5,299 bases of DNA, from positions 1-5,299 of the forward strand of contig CALBSU010000307.1 of NCBI GenBank assembly GCA_937967285.1. The letters run 5' to 3'. Below the pieces are notes generated by a model, which was not told the DNA's origin, made no database searches, and saw only the letters and a list, made by a program, of their open reading frames with translations. The DNA comes from an uncultured Acidobacteriota bacterium. Lineage in GTDB: Bacteria; Acidobacteriota; Blastocatellia; RBC074. Shown here piece after piece: positions 1 through 5,299 of this stretch; positions within the stretch are counted from its first letter, which is position 1; each line of letters opens with the position of its first letter. Both the position numbers and the translations under genes were made by a program.

Positions 1-569
1 GGCGATTTGATCTTGCCGAGATTGTAACGCGCGCCGCCGAAGATCTTGACGCCGTAGCGGGTCAGGAACTCGACGCCGGCGTCGGCGATGCGGCTCGATC
101 CGACCTTGCCGCGACTGAGTTTGCTGTCGAACTCGGTGTTGAATCGCAGGTAATCGAAGCCGGCGTAGACCACCGGGTCGAAGGCGCCCTGCTTTTCGAG
201 CCGTTTGGCCGAAGCGATGCGCCGCTGAGCATCGGCTCCGCGCAGCTTCGGATGATAGAGCTCGATCAGATTGAGCACCTCTTCGAGAGTCAGCGTTGTG
301 AACTGCGGTCCGGCCGACTGCCCTGAAGTCTGACCGGCCGGCTGGCGGCCGCTCTGATCGAGGTTCCAGGCCGGTCCCTCATCCTCTGTGATGCGGAACT
401 GCGGCATGTCGGCGTAGCTCAGGCGCCTGAGCAGTTCTCGTCTGATCGATTCAGAGATCGGCGAGCTCTCGCCGCCGTCACGCGGGGCGGGCTCCTGTGC
501 CGATGCCTTGAGTCCGGGCGCGATGATGAGCAGAGCCGCTGCGATGATGAAAAATCGTGATCTCATCAT
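1..569 (-). CDS. TolC-family outer-membrane efflux protein, N-terminal part (runs off left edge)
   Basis: This would be the outer-membrane channel of the tripartite exporter encoded upstream. Only the first 189 residues are present; family members are usually about 420-550 residues, so more than half lies beyond the left edge. Residues 1-24 form a signal peptide: MMRSR, a hydrophobic core ([15 protein letters not shown]), and a likely signal peptidase I site after Ala-Ser-Ala, so the protein is exported. Residues 26-92 are a Pro/Gly/Ser/Gln-rich, charged stretch of unclear role. From about residue 93 the typical start of an outer-membrane efflux domain appears ([20 protein letters not shown]), followed by a helix rich in Ala, Arg and Lys and then [11 protein letters not shown], typical of the first helix leading into a beta strand. 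The ATG at 569 overlaps the adaptor's stop codon (ATGA), and a second in-frame ATG follows at once at 566. The overlap and the gene order support membership of the exporter operon. The fold call is confident; the substrate is unknown. Confidence 0.88.
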   Translation of the reverse strand, partial: MMRSRFFIIAAALLIIAPGLKASAQEPAPRDGGESSPISESIRRELLRRLSYADMPQFRITEDEGPAWNLDQSGRQPAGQTSGQSAGPQFTTLTLEEVLNLIELYHPKLRGADAQRRIASAKRLEKQGAFDPVVYAGFDYLRFNTEFDSKLSRGKVGSSRIADAGVEFLTRYGVKIFGGARYNLGKIKS

Positions 570-2011
570 TTCTCGTCGTCACCCTTGTCTTCTTTTTTAG
601 ACGCGGATTTTTGTTTCGGCGCCTTGTTCTTCTCGCCGATCGGGCCGCGTTCGATGGTCGGCGGGAAGGCGTTGAACTGACGCCAGAGTTCCCAGCCGAG
701 CGAAACGGTGTCGAGCATGACCCAGCCGTTGACCTCGGCGCCGGGGCGGAGCTGGTCGAGCGTCGGCCATGGCTCCTCCTTGCCGGCCTTGATCAGTTCC
801 TCGTCCGGAGTGACGATGATCCGGAAGCGGCTGTTGCCGTCGTCGACCGCGTCCATCACTTTGACGCGGCCGGCGAAGGTTCCGACGGCGACCGAGGGCC
901 AGCCGACGAACTGCACGGCCGGCCAGCCGGCGAAGTTGAGCCGGACCTGTCGTCCGGGGGAGACCAGCGGAGCGTCGAAATCGCTGAGCCACAGTTCGAC
1001 CGCCTGATCCGTCGTCTCCGGAGCAAGCACGGCGAGGATATCGCCGGCCTTGACGGTCTCTCCGGGGCCGACCTTCATGACCCGGACGACCCTGCCGTTA
1101 CGCGGGGCACGGATGATGCGCTGGTCGGTACGCTGCGTGACGTTCTGAATATCGATCCCGACCTTCTGCAGGTCGCTGTTGTTCTTGGCGATCGTCTCGC
1201 GGACCGAGGCCAGCGAGGCGCGCGTGCTGTTGAGCGAGGCCGAGGTGTCGTTGACGATCTTGTCGCGATCGTAACGCGCCACCTGCAGGCCTTTGCGGGA
1301 CACTTCGAGCGCCGCCTGGACCGTCTCGAGCCGCGTCCTTGCCGTCACGATATCGAGTTCGGCGAGTTCCAGATCGCGCTTCGAGCGGAGCCCCTTCTCG
1401 AAGAGTTCCTGTCGTCGTTTCAGGTTCAGCTCGGCGGTGATCAGCGACTGTTTGGCCTGTTCGACCGTCTGTTCGGCCTGCCTGACTGCGTCCTCAGCCT
1501 GCAGGGCCTTCTGCTCTGCCGCCGGAATCGCGACGCCTCTCGAGGCGGTCAGGTCTTTGAGCTGGCCTTCGAGCGCCATCTCGCGCGAGCGCGCCTGCTC
1601 GATTCCAGTTGCAAGGTAAGACTGCTGCGATTTGAGCATCGCAACCTGATCGTCGGAGAGGAATTTCGAATCGATGTCCTCGATCTCGGCGATCGCCTCG
1701 CCGGCCTTGACCTGCTGGCCTTCGAGGATGTTCCACCTGACCAGCCGGCCGGGGATCTGAGCCTCGATGTTCTGCGGCCTGTCCATCGGGGAAAAGACGA
1801 TGATGCGACCGTAGCCGGTGACCGACTGCTGCCACGGCACGAAGTAGAGACAGAGCGCGATCAGCAGCAGCAGAAGCAGAATCCAGAGTGCGATCGGACG
1901 CATGGCATGCGGGGTGCGCATCATGTCGAGCGACTGGATTCGCGGCTTTCTTTCGTGCGGAGCGGCGACGGTCGCAAGTTCGATTACGTTTTTCTTCTCA
2001 AGGGCGGCCAT
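566..2011 (-). CDS. HlyD-family periplasmic adaptor (membrane fusion) protein
   Basis: This adaptor links the inner-membrane ABC exporter to the TolC-like channel. Numbering here is from the ATG at 2011 (481 residues). Residues 1-37 are a cytoplasmic tail and 38-60 a single membrane helix ([19 protein letters not shown]). Residues 82-112 form the first half of a lipoyl domain ([20 protein letters not shown]). Residues about 119-297 form a long alpha-helical coiled-coil hairpin, and 300-332 the second lipoyl half ([20 protein letters not shown]). A beta-barrel region follows to about 437, then a Lys/Asp/Glu-rich tail. The hairpin tip carries Arg199, Leu203 and Ser210, matching the spacing of the RLS motif through which adaptors dock on TolC. 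C-terminal signatures [14 protein letters not shown] and [12 protein letters not shown] resemble a poorly characterised HlyD subfamily that I recall from Planctomycetota and Bacteroidota. I prefer the ATG at 2011 because GAGGTGA lies 5 nt before it. An in-frame GTG at 2020, overlapping the upstream stop as GTGA, would add three residues. The family is certain; the substrate is not. Confidence 0.93.
   Translation of the reverse strand: MAALEKKNVIELATVAAPHERKPRIQSLDMMRTPHAMRPIALWILLLLLLIALCLYFVPWQQSVTGYGRIIVFSPMDRPQNIEAQIPGRLVRWNILEGQQVKAGEAIAEIEDIDSKFLSDDQVAMLKSQQSYLATGIEQARSREMALEGQLKDLTASRGVAIPAAEQKALQAEDAVRQAEQTVEQAKQSLITAELNLKRRQELFEKGLRSKRDLELAELDIVTARTRLETVQAALEVSRKGLQVARYDRDKIVNDTSASLNSTRASLASVRETIAKNNSDLQKVGIDIQNVTQRTDQRIIRAPRNGRVVRVMKVGPGETVKAGDILAVLAPETTDQAVELWLSDFDAPLVSPGRQVRLNFAGWPAVQFVGWPSVAVGTFAGRVKVMDAVDDGNSRFRIIVTPDEELIKAGKEEPWPTLDQLRPGAEVNGWVMLDTVSLGWELWRQFNAFPPTIERGPIGEKNKAPKQKSASKKEDKGDDEK
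579..585 (-). promoter_or_regulatory. Ribosome binding site of the TolC-like gene
   Basis: AGGGTGA on the minus strand, inside the last codons of the adaptor gene, lies 9 nt before the ATG at 569. It favours that start over the second ATG at 566, which would be 12 nt away. Confidence 0.45.
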
Positions 2012-2016
2012 CTCAA

Positions 2017-2023
2017 TCACCTC
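2017..2023 (-). promoter_or_regulatory. Ribosome binding site that decides the adaptor start
   Basis: GAGGTGA on the minus strand is a near-perfect Shine-Dalgarno, 5 nt before the ATG at 2011. It also contains the stop codon of the ABC gene (TGA, 2019-2017) and the alternative GTG start (2020). Ribosomes ending the upstream gene therefore sit on the next gene's binding site. The spacing suits ATG 2011 and is impossible for GTG 2020, which lies inside the motif. Confidence 0.65.
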
Positions 2024-3792
2024 ACATCGTTGATGAACAGGCTCGGGAAGAGGCGAGTGAACTCGCAGTCATGCACCCCGACCAGCTCGCTCGGCGATCC
2101 CGTTTCGACGATCTGGCCATTGGCCATGACATGAATCTGCTTCGACCTGATGACTACTTCAGGATCGTGCGAGATATCGATGATCGTCCACCTGTGGTTC
2201 GAATTGTACAGGTTATCGAGAATCGCCAGTTTATCTTTTTCGTCGATACCGGTGAATCCTTCATCGAGGATCAGCAGCTGCGGACGGCTGACGATGGCGC
2301 GTGCCAGAAGCAGTCGCTGCAACTGACCGCGCGAGAGGTTGCGTCCCTCGGTGACGAGCCAGGTCTGGAGACCGTCGGGCATGAGGGCCAGGTCGTCCGT
2401 CAGGCGCGTCAGCTCGAGCGCCCACTGAAGATCCTCATGCGCGATGTACTGCCGGCCGAGCAGGATGTTCTCCTCGATCGTTCCGGCGAAGATCTCGTTT
2501 GTGTCGCTGACCAGACCGACCACGCGACGCAGGCTGTTGAGGTTGGCATCGCGGACATCCATCCCGTTGATCTTGACCAGGCCGTGTGCCGGTTCGTGCA
2601 TGCCGCAGATCAGCATGGCGAGCGTGGATTTTCCGACGCCGGACTTGCCGACCAGGCTGATATGTTCGCCGGGCTGGATGTTCAGGTTGAGGTCGGAGAG
2701 GACCTCCGCGCGACCATCGTACGAGAATCGCAGTTTCCGGCACTCGACTTTGACGCCGTCATTGCTGACAGGCAGGTCGCGCCCGCGGGTACGCTCGACC
2801 GGCATGTCTGTCACGTGTCCGACCTTGTCGAGGCTGGTCAGCAGGTCGTATCCGCTCTCGAGCAGCCGGACGATCTTCTCGAGGCCTTCGAGCGCCCCGA
2901 CCACCACGATCTCTGCCGCGACCACCTGGCCGAGCGTCAGTTCGCGATTGATGACCAGCCAGCCTCCGATGGCCAGCACGCCGGCGCTCGCCAGAGCCTG
3001 GAAGAAGTAGGTCCCGAGCGCCTGCCGGAAGACGACGCGGAAGTGCTCGCGCCGCAATCTGACGTAGTCGATGACCAGCAGGTCGGCCCGCTCGATCGGA
3101 TACGCCGGAACGGCGCTCATCTTGAATCCGCGTTCGCAGCGCGCAAGCTCCTCGAGCCAGTCGGCCAGCCGGTATTTGCTGAGCGATTCCTGGATGCTGG
3201 TCCGCAGGCCGCCGATCCCGAGCACTCTGATTATGAATGACGAAAAGACGAGAATGATGACCGCGAAACCGAGCAGGTATGGGTTGTAGAAGGACATCAG
3301 CACCAGCGCGATCAGCACCTGGAGCGTGGCGGCCGGTCCGTCGAGCAGGATCTTCGACATCGTCTTCTGGATGATGATGACGTCGAAAAACCGGTTGACG
3401 AGCTGCGGCGCGTACTCGCGTGCCAGCACGTCATGCCTGATCCGCGGCAGCGTTTCGGCGAGCTGGAGCGAAGTCCGCGCGAAGATGCGCTGCTGCAGTT
3501 TTTCGATCAGTGACAGCTTGAACAGCCTCAGAATGCCGACGATGATCAGCGCTCCCAGGACTCCAAATGTCAGGACCACGAGCGGCTGGATCATGACGCC
3601 CGCCGCGATCGTGTTGACCAGGGCCTGCGCTGCAAGAGGTACCGCCAGCGCCAGAATGCCGATCAGTACGTTGTAGAGGACGATCACCCAGATGTCCTTG
3701 CCGTCGAGCCTGAGCAGGCTCATCAGCCGCTGCATCGGCGTGGGGTGATGATCGTGGTGTGAATGAGAGCTTACTGCTGTAACCTGTTCCAT
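2017..3792 (-). CDS. ABC exporter, fused transmembrane and ATPase domains (type I secretion-like)
   Basis: This is a 591-residue half-transporter that should dimerise in the inner membrane and drive export by ATP hydrolysis. The first 30 residues include a His-rich patch (HSHHDHH, 10-16). Membrane helices are likely near residues 33-56, 68-90, 150-172, 173-195, 262-282 and 286-303. The nucleotide-binding domain runs from about 346 to 590. It has an A-loop Tyr358, Walker [10 protein letters not shown] (382-390), signature LSRGQ (486-490), Walker B LLILD (506-510) with catalytic Glu511, a D-loop TGID (514-517) and an H-loop His542. Two positions depart from consensus: Asp430 where the Q-loop Gln belongs, and Arg488 for the first Gly of LSGGQ. 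There is no N-terminal C39 peptidase domain, so it is not a leader-cleaving bacteriocin exporter. The ATG at 3792 has GGAA 7 nt upstream. It is first in the operon, with the adaptor and TolC-like genes directly after. Bacteriocin, RTX-like protein, lipid or drug export all remain possible. Confidence 0.93.
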   Translation of the reverse strand: MEQVTAVSSHSHHDHHPTPMQRLMSLLRLDGKDIWVIVLYNVLIGILALAVPLAAQALVNTIAAGVMIQPLVVLTFGVLGALIIVGILRLFKLSLIEKLQQRIFARTSLQLAETLPRIRHDVLAREYAPQLVNRFFDVIIIQKTMSKILLDGPAATLQVLIALVLMSFYNPYLLGFAVIILVFSSFIIRVLGIGGLRTSIQESLSKYRLADWLEELARCERGFKMSAVPAYPIERADLLVIDYVRLRREHFRVVFRQALGTYFFQALASAGVLAIGGWLVINRELTLGQVVAAEIVVVGALEGLEKIVRLLESGYDLLTSLDKVGHVTDMPVERTRGRDLPVSNDGVKVECRKLRFSYDGRAEVLSDLNLNIQPGEHISLVGKSGVGKSTLAMLICGMHEPAHGLVKINGMDVRDANLNSLRRVVGLVSDTNEIFAGTIEENILLGRQYIAHEDLQWALELTRLTDDLALMPDGLQTWLVTEGRNLSRGQLQRLLLARAIVSRPQLLILDEGFTGIDEKDKLAILDNLYNSNHRWTIIDISHDPEVVIRSKQIHVMANGQIVETGSPSELVGVHDCEFTRLFPSLFINDVR

Positions 3793-3799
3793 CGCGCTA

Positions 3800-3803
3800 T
3801 TCC
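3800..3803 (-). promoter_or_regulatory. Ribosome binding site of the ABC exporter gene
   Basis: On the minus strand GGAA lies 7 nt before the ATG at 3792. It is a short but well-placed Shine-Dalgarno. An ATG at 3805 just upstream reads only two codons before TAG, so it is not the start. Confidence 0.5.
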
Positions 3804-3848
3804 ATTCGGTGCGTTATCGAAAATTTCAAAACAACCGCCCGATGCAAT

Positions 3849-3880
3849 CTGCACGCCGGAATCCTGCCGGAACTGCACGC
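3849..3880. repeat. Nested direct repeats in the exporter leader
   Basis: CTGCACGC occurs exactly twice (3849-3856 and 3873-3880, 24 bp apart). Between and overlapping them, GCCGGAA occurs twice (3855-3861 and 3866-3872, 11 bp apart, about one helical turn). The block could be a tandem protein-binding site or the trace of a small duplication. Confidence 0.4.
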
Positions 3881-3886
3881 TGAGGC

Positions 3887-3900
3887 AATTCTCAAGAATT
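3887..3900. repeat. Perfect 14-bp inverted repeat, possible operator
   Basis: AATTCT-CA-AGAATT is a perfect dyad with 6-bp arms and a 2-bp centre, in the leader of the exporter operon. Its size and symmetry suit a dimeric repressor or activator, but no regulator gene is visible in the window. Arms this AT-rich can arise by chance. Confidence 0.4.
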
Positions 3901-3970
3901 TCGTGAAAACTCTGCGTGGGATTCAGCGGATTCGACGGTTGCGCAGATCTTCATCTCAATTTGCTGAACA

Positions 3971-3999
3971 ATAATTACACCCAGTCTGTCTGCTGACAA
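3971..3999 (-). promoter_or_regulatory. Candidate sigma70-type promoter for the exporter operon
   Basis: Reading the minus strand, TTGTCA (3999-3994, five of six matches to TTGACA) is followed by a 17-bp spacer. Then comes AATTAT (3976-3971, four of six matches to TATAAT), preceded by TG plus one base, the extended minus-10 form. Transcription would start near 3964 and give a leader of about 170 nt before the ATG at 3792. This is the best spaced pair I found on this strand. The consensus is that of E. coli sigma70 and may not suit this organism. Confidence 0.4.
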
Positions 4000-4092
4000 A
4001 GCTGAGGTTTCCGGTAACCCGGCAAACCAATATAATATTAAGCCGATATTGAAAAATTGTTGCAGGGTTGTTGCGATTCGGACAAGGAGCAG

Positions 4093-4122
4093 GCCGCCGT
4101 GGTTAATCTGACCTAAGGCGGC
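4093..4122 (+). promoter_or_regulatory. GC-rich hairpin enclosing a five-codon frame upstream of nagA
   Basis: GCCGCC (4093-4098) and GGCGGC (4117-4122) can form a 6-bp stem, with an inner GGT/ACC pairing (4101-4103 with 4111-4113). Between the outer arms lies a frame of five codons plus stop: GTG GTT AAT CTG ACC TAA (4099-4116). AAGGAG at 4084-4089 sits 9 nt before its GTG. No T-run follows, so it is not a standard intrinsic terminator. Either part could be chance. Confidence 0.3.
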
Positions 4123-4129
4123 GCCAGGT

Positions 4130-4160
4130 GCGACAAACCGTCACTCGGGGCTGTGATATT
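4130..4160 (+). promoter_or_regulatory. Weak candidate promoter for nagA
   Basis: GCGACA (4130-4135) and GATATT (4155-4160) each match four of six consensus bases, with a long 19-bp spacer. A TG one base upstream of GATATT gives an extended minus-10. Transcription would start near 4167, leaving a leader of about 57 nt. A perfect TATAAT also exists upstream at 4031-4036 but lacks a convincing minus-35 (TTTCCG at 17 bp), so the true nagA promoter remains open. Confidence 0.22.
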
Positions 4161-4166
4161 CTGTGA
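4151..4166 (+). repeat. Phased direct repeat CTGTGA upstream of nagA
   Basis: CTGTGA occurs at 4151-4156 and again at 4161-4166, exactly 10 bp apart, so both copies face the same side of the helix. The first overlaps the candidate minus-10 of nagA. It may be a regulator site, or chance at this length. Confidence 0.25.
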
Positions 4167-4208
4167 CATCTTGTCCGGGCGGATTGCAGCGACCGGGCAT
4201 ATTTTATC

Positions 4209-4214
4209 GAGGAG
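4209..4214 (+). promoter_or_regulatory. Ribosome binding site of nagA
   Basis: GAGGAG lies 9 nt before the ATG at 4224. A second copy-like GGAG (4216-4219) is only 4 nt away from the ATG and is less likely to be used. This supports the chosen start. Confidence 0.7.
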
Positions 4215-4223
4215 CGGAGCAGG

Positions 4224-5299
4224 ATGAGTGATCGTCTGGCGATAAAGGGAGGCAGGGTGGTGACCCCTGCGGGTGTGATCGAGGATGGGATCGTGCTGTG
4301 TGAGGACGGGCGGATCGTCTTTACGGGCGCTTCGACGGAAGCGCAGCCTGTCGAAGGCGCGCGAATCGTCGACGCCTCGGGCTGCATCGTCATGCCCGGA
4401 TTCATCGATACGCATTTTCACGGCAGCGCGGGCGACGATGTCATGGCTAACGGCGTCGACGGGCTCAGGCGGATTTCCCGGGCTGTCCTCAGATTCGGGA
4501 CGACGGGATTTCTGGCGACGACCATCGCCGCCCGGCACGATGAGCTGATGAAGTCGACGGCCGATGTGCTGGAGGCGCGCGCGGGGCAGAACGATGCGCT
4601 CGATCGCGCGGAGATCCTCGGGCTGCACATCGAGGGTCCGTACATCAACGTGAAATTCAAGGGCGCGCAGCCCGAATCGGCGATCCGCGATCCCGATTTC
4701 GACGAGTGCCGCGAGTTGCTCGATGCCGCCGGCGGGGCGATCAGGATCATGACGCTCGCGCCGGAACTGCCGGGGGGGATCGAGCTGATCCGGATGCTCG
4801 TCGAAAACGGAGTCGCCGCTTCGCTGGGCCATTCCGAAGCCGATTACGACACGGCGCTCGAAGCGATCGAGGCCGGGGCGACGCGGGCCACGCATCTCTA
4901 CAATGCGATGTCGGGCGTCCACCATCGCAAGCCGGGCCTTGCAGCGGCGTGTCTGACCGAGCCGGGAATCCAGGCGGAGCTGATCTGCGACGGCGTGCAC
5001 GTCAATCCCAGGATGGCGCGTCTGGCCTGGAAGGCGAAGGGACGCGACGGCTTGACGCTGATCACCGATGCCACGGCGGCCCAGGGAATCGGCGACGGCA
5101 TCTACACCCTCGGCGATTTTCAGATCCGGGTTCGCGGTCCGCTCTGCACTCTGATGGACGGCGAGACGATCGCCGGTTCAGTCCTGACGATGAATCGCGC
5201 GGTGGCCAATTCGATCGATTTCACCGGCATGGATCTGGTGGATGCGGCATGGACGGCATCGCTGCAGCCCGCACGGGCCTGCGGCGTCGCCGATCGGAA
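4224..5299 (+). CDS. nagA: N-acetylglucosamine-6-phosphate deacetylase, C-terminus beyond right edge
   Basis: The enzyme removes the acetyl group from GlcNAc-6-phosphate, giving glucosamine-6-phosphate and acetate. It acts in the cytoplasm in amino-sugar catabolism and cell-wall or chitin recycling. The 358 residues present cover most of a family usually about 380-400 long. After a small N-terminal beta domain comes [10 protein letters not shown], with metal-type ligands His64 and His66. HIEGPY follows with metal ligand Glu137, then [12 protein letters not shown] (His203) and THLYNAMS (His224). Further on are CDGVHVN (His259, substrate contact), [10 protein letters not shown] with the catalytic Asp282, and the late [11 protein letters not shown] motif near 317-326. 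These match NagA over dihydroorotase or other amidohydrolases. E. coli NagA has Gln and Asn in place of the two HxH histidines; here both are kept, as in the Bacillus-type enzyme. The ATG at 4224 is preceded by GAGGAG with a 9-nt gap, and frame and homology start there. It is divergent from the exporter operon, with no evident functional link. No nagB or transporter is visible in the window. Confidence 0.95.
   Translation, partial: MSDRLAIKGGRVVTPAGVIEDGIVLCEDGRIVFTGASTEAQPVEGARIVDASGCIVMPGFIDTHFHGSAGDDVMANGVDGLRRISRAVLRFGTTGFLATTIAARHDELMKSTADVLEARAGQNDALDRAEILGLHIEGPYINVKFKGAQPESAIRDPDFDECRELLDAAGGAIRIMTLAPELPGGIELIRMLVENGVAASLGHSEADYDTALEAIEAGATRATHLYNAMSGVHHRKPGLAAACLTEPGIQAELICDGVHVNPRMARLAWKAKGRDGLTLITDATAAQGIGDGIYTLGDFQIRVRGPLCTLMDGETIAGSVLTMNRAVANSIDFTGMDLVDAAWTASLQPARACGVADR

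Larger units (their letters stand above)
3793..4223. other. Divergent intergenic region between exporter operon and nagA
   Basis: This 431-bp gap separates two genes that point away from each other, so it must hold the promoters of both. No conserved protein could be read in any frame. The middle (about 3950-4060) is clearly richer in A and T than the flanking genes. It holds a candidate minus-strand promoter, several short inverted and direct repeats, and a GC-rich hairpin with a tiny reading frame; these are listed separately. CCGG-TAAC-CCGG (4011-4022) flanked by TTT and AAA is another small hairpin. CAATAT (4028-4033) and ATATTG (4046-4051) are inverted copies. No RNA gene or riboswitch class was recognised. 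Confidence 0.8.

Noticed and set aside
557..2134. 525-codon open frame on the plus strand across the adaptor gene
   Set aside because: It is antisense to a clear HlyD-family protein. Its translation is rich in Arg, Asp and Leu with no recognisable domain, as expected from GC-rich codon bias.
1888..3240. 450-codon open frame on the plus strand across the ABC gene
   Set aside because: It is antisense to a gene with intact Walker and signature motifs; the translation shows no family and overlaps the other shadow frame.
2017..3792. Bacteriocin-processing ABC transporter with a C39 peptidase
   Set aside because: The protein starts only about 30 residues before its first membrane helix, leaving no room for the roughly 130-residue peptidase domain.
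4008..4036. TTTCCG plus TATAAT as the main nagA promoter
   Set aside because: The minus-10 is perfect and the spacing is 17 bp, but the minus-35 matches only three of six bases. In an AT-rich stretch this is not enough to list as a promoter.
4093..4122. Hairpin as an intrinsic terminator
   Set aside because: No T-run follows on either strand, and neither flanking gene ends here, since both diverge from this gap.
4113..5000. 295-codon open frame on the minus strand across nagA
   Set aside because: The plus-strand reading is NagA with all catalytic motifs; the minus frame has no domain and is a codon-bias shadow.
1..5299. tRNA, rRNA, CRISPR array, insertion sequence or attachment site
   Set aside because: No cloverleaf-like segment, no regularly spaced repeats, no transposase-like protein and no paired terminal repeats were seen.

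Overview
The window reads as part of a Gram-negative (diderm), fairly GC-rich bacterial chromosome. It holds two transcription units that diverge from a 431-bp gap at 3793-4223. The diderm call rests on an adaptor protein and a TolC-type outer-membrane protein with a signal peptide. Both families span the envelope of two-membrane cells. The phylum cannot be fixed from this sequence. The adaptor's C-terminal motifs recall exporters I associate with Planctomycetota and Bacteroidota, but that is memory-based inference.

Left unit, minus strand, 3792 down to 1: a tightly packed three-gene operon for a tripartite, type-I-secretion-like exporter. Its first gene encodes a fused permease-ATPase (2017-3792). 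Next is an HlyD-type periplasmic adaptor (566-2011, or from a GTG at 2020). Last is the first 189 codons of a TolC-family outer-membrane protein (1-569), which runs off the left edge. The junctions are stop/start overlaps or near-overlaps, so translational coupling is likely. The three products would assemble into one channel: ATPase and permease in the inner membrane, adaptor hairpin across the periplasm, TolC-like pore in the outer membrane. No substrate gene, processing peptidase or maturation enzyme is visible, so the cargo is unknown. The ATPase has two unusual catalytic-site residues: Asp at the Q-loop glutamine position, and LSRGQ in place of LSGGQ.

Right unit, plus strand, 4224 to 5299: the first 358 codons of N-acetylglucosamine-6-phosphate deacetylase (nagA), which runs off the right edge with probably only a few dozen residues missing. 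It keeps the HxH metal motif that E. coli NagA has lost.

The divergent intergenic region has an AT-rich island and a fair candidate promoter for the exporter. It also has a perfect 6-2-6 palindrome, nested direct repeats, and a GC-rich hairpin enclosing a five-codon reading frame upstream of nagA. No tRNA, rRNA, CRISPR array, insertion sequence or convincing intrinsic terminator was seen. The long open frames on the plus strand across the exporter genes are antisense shadows.
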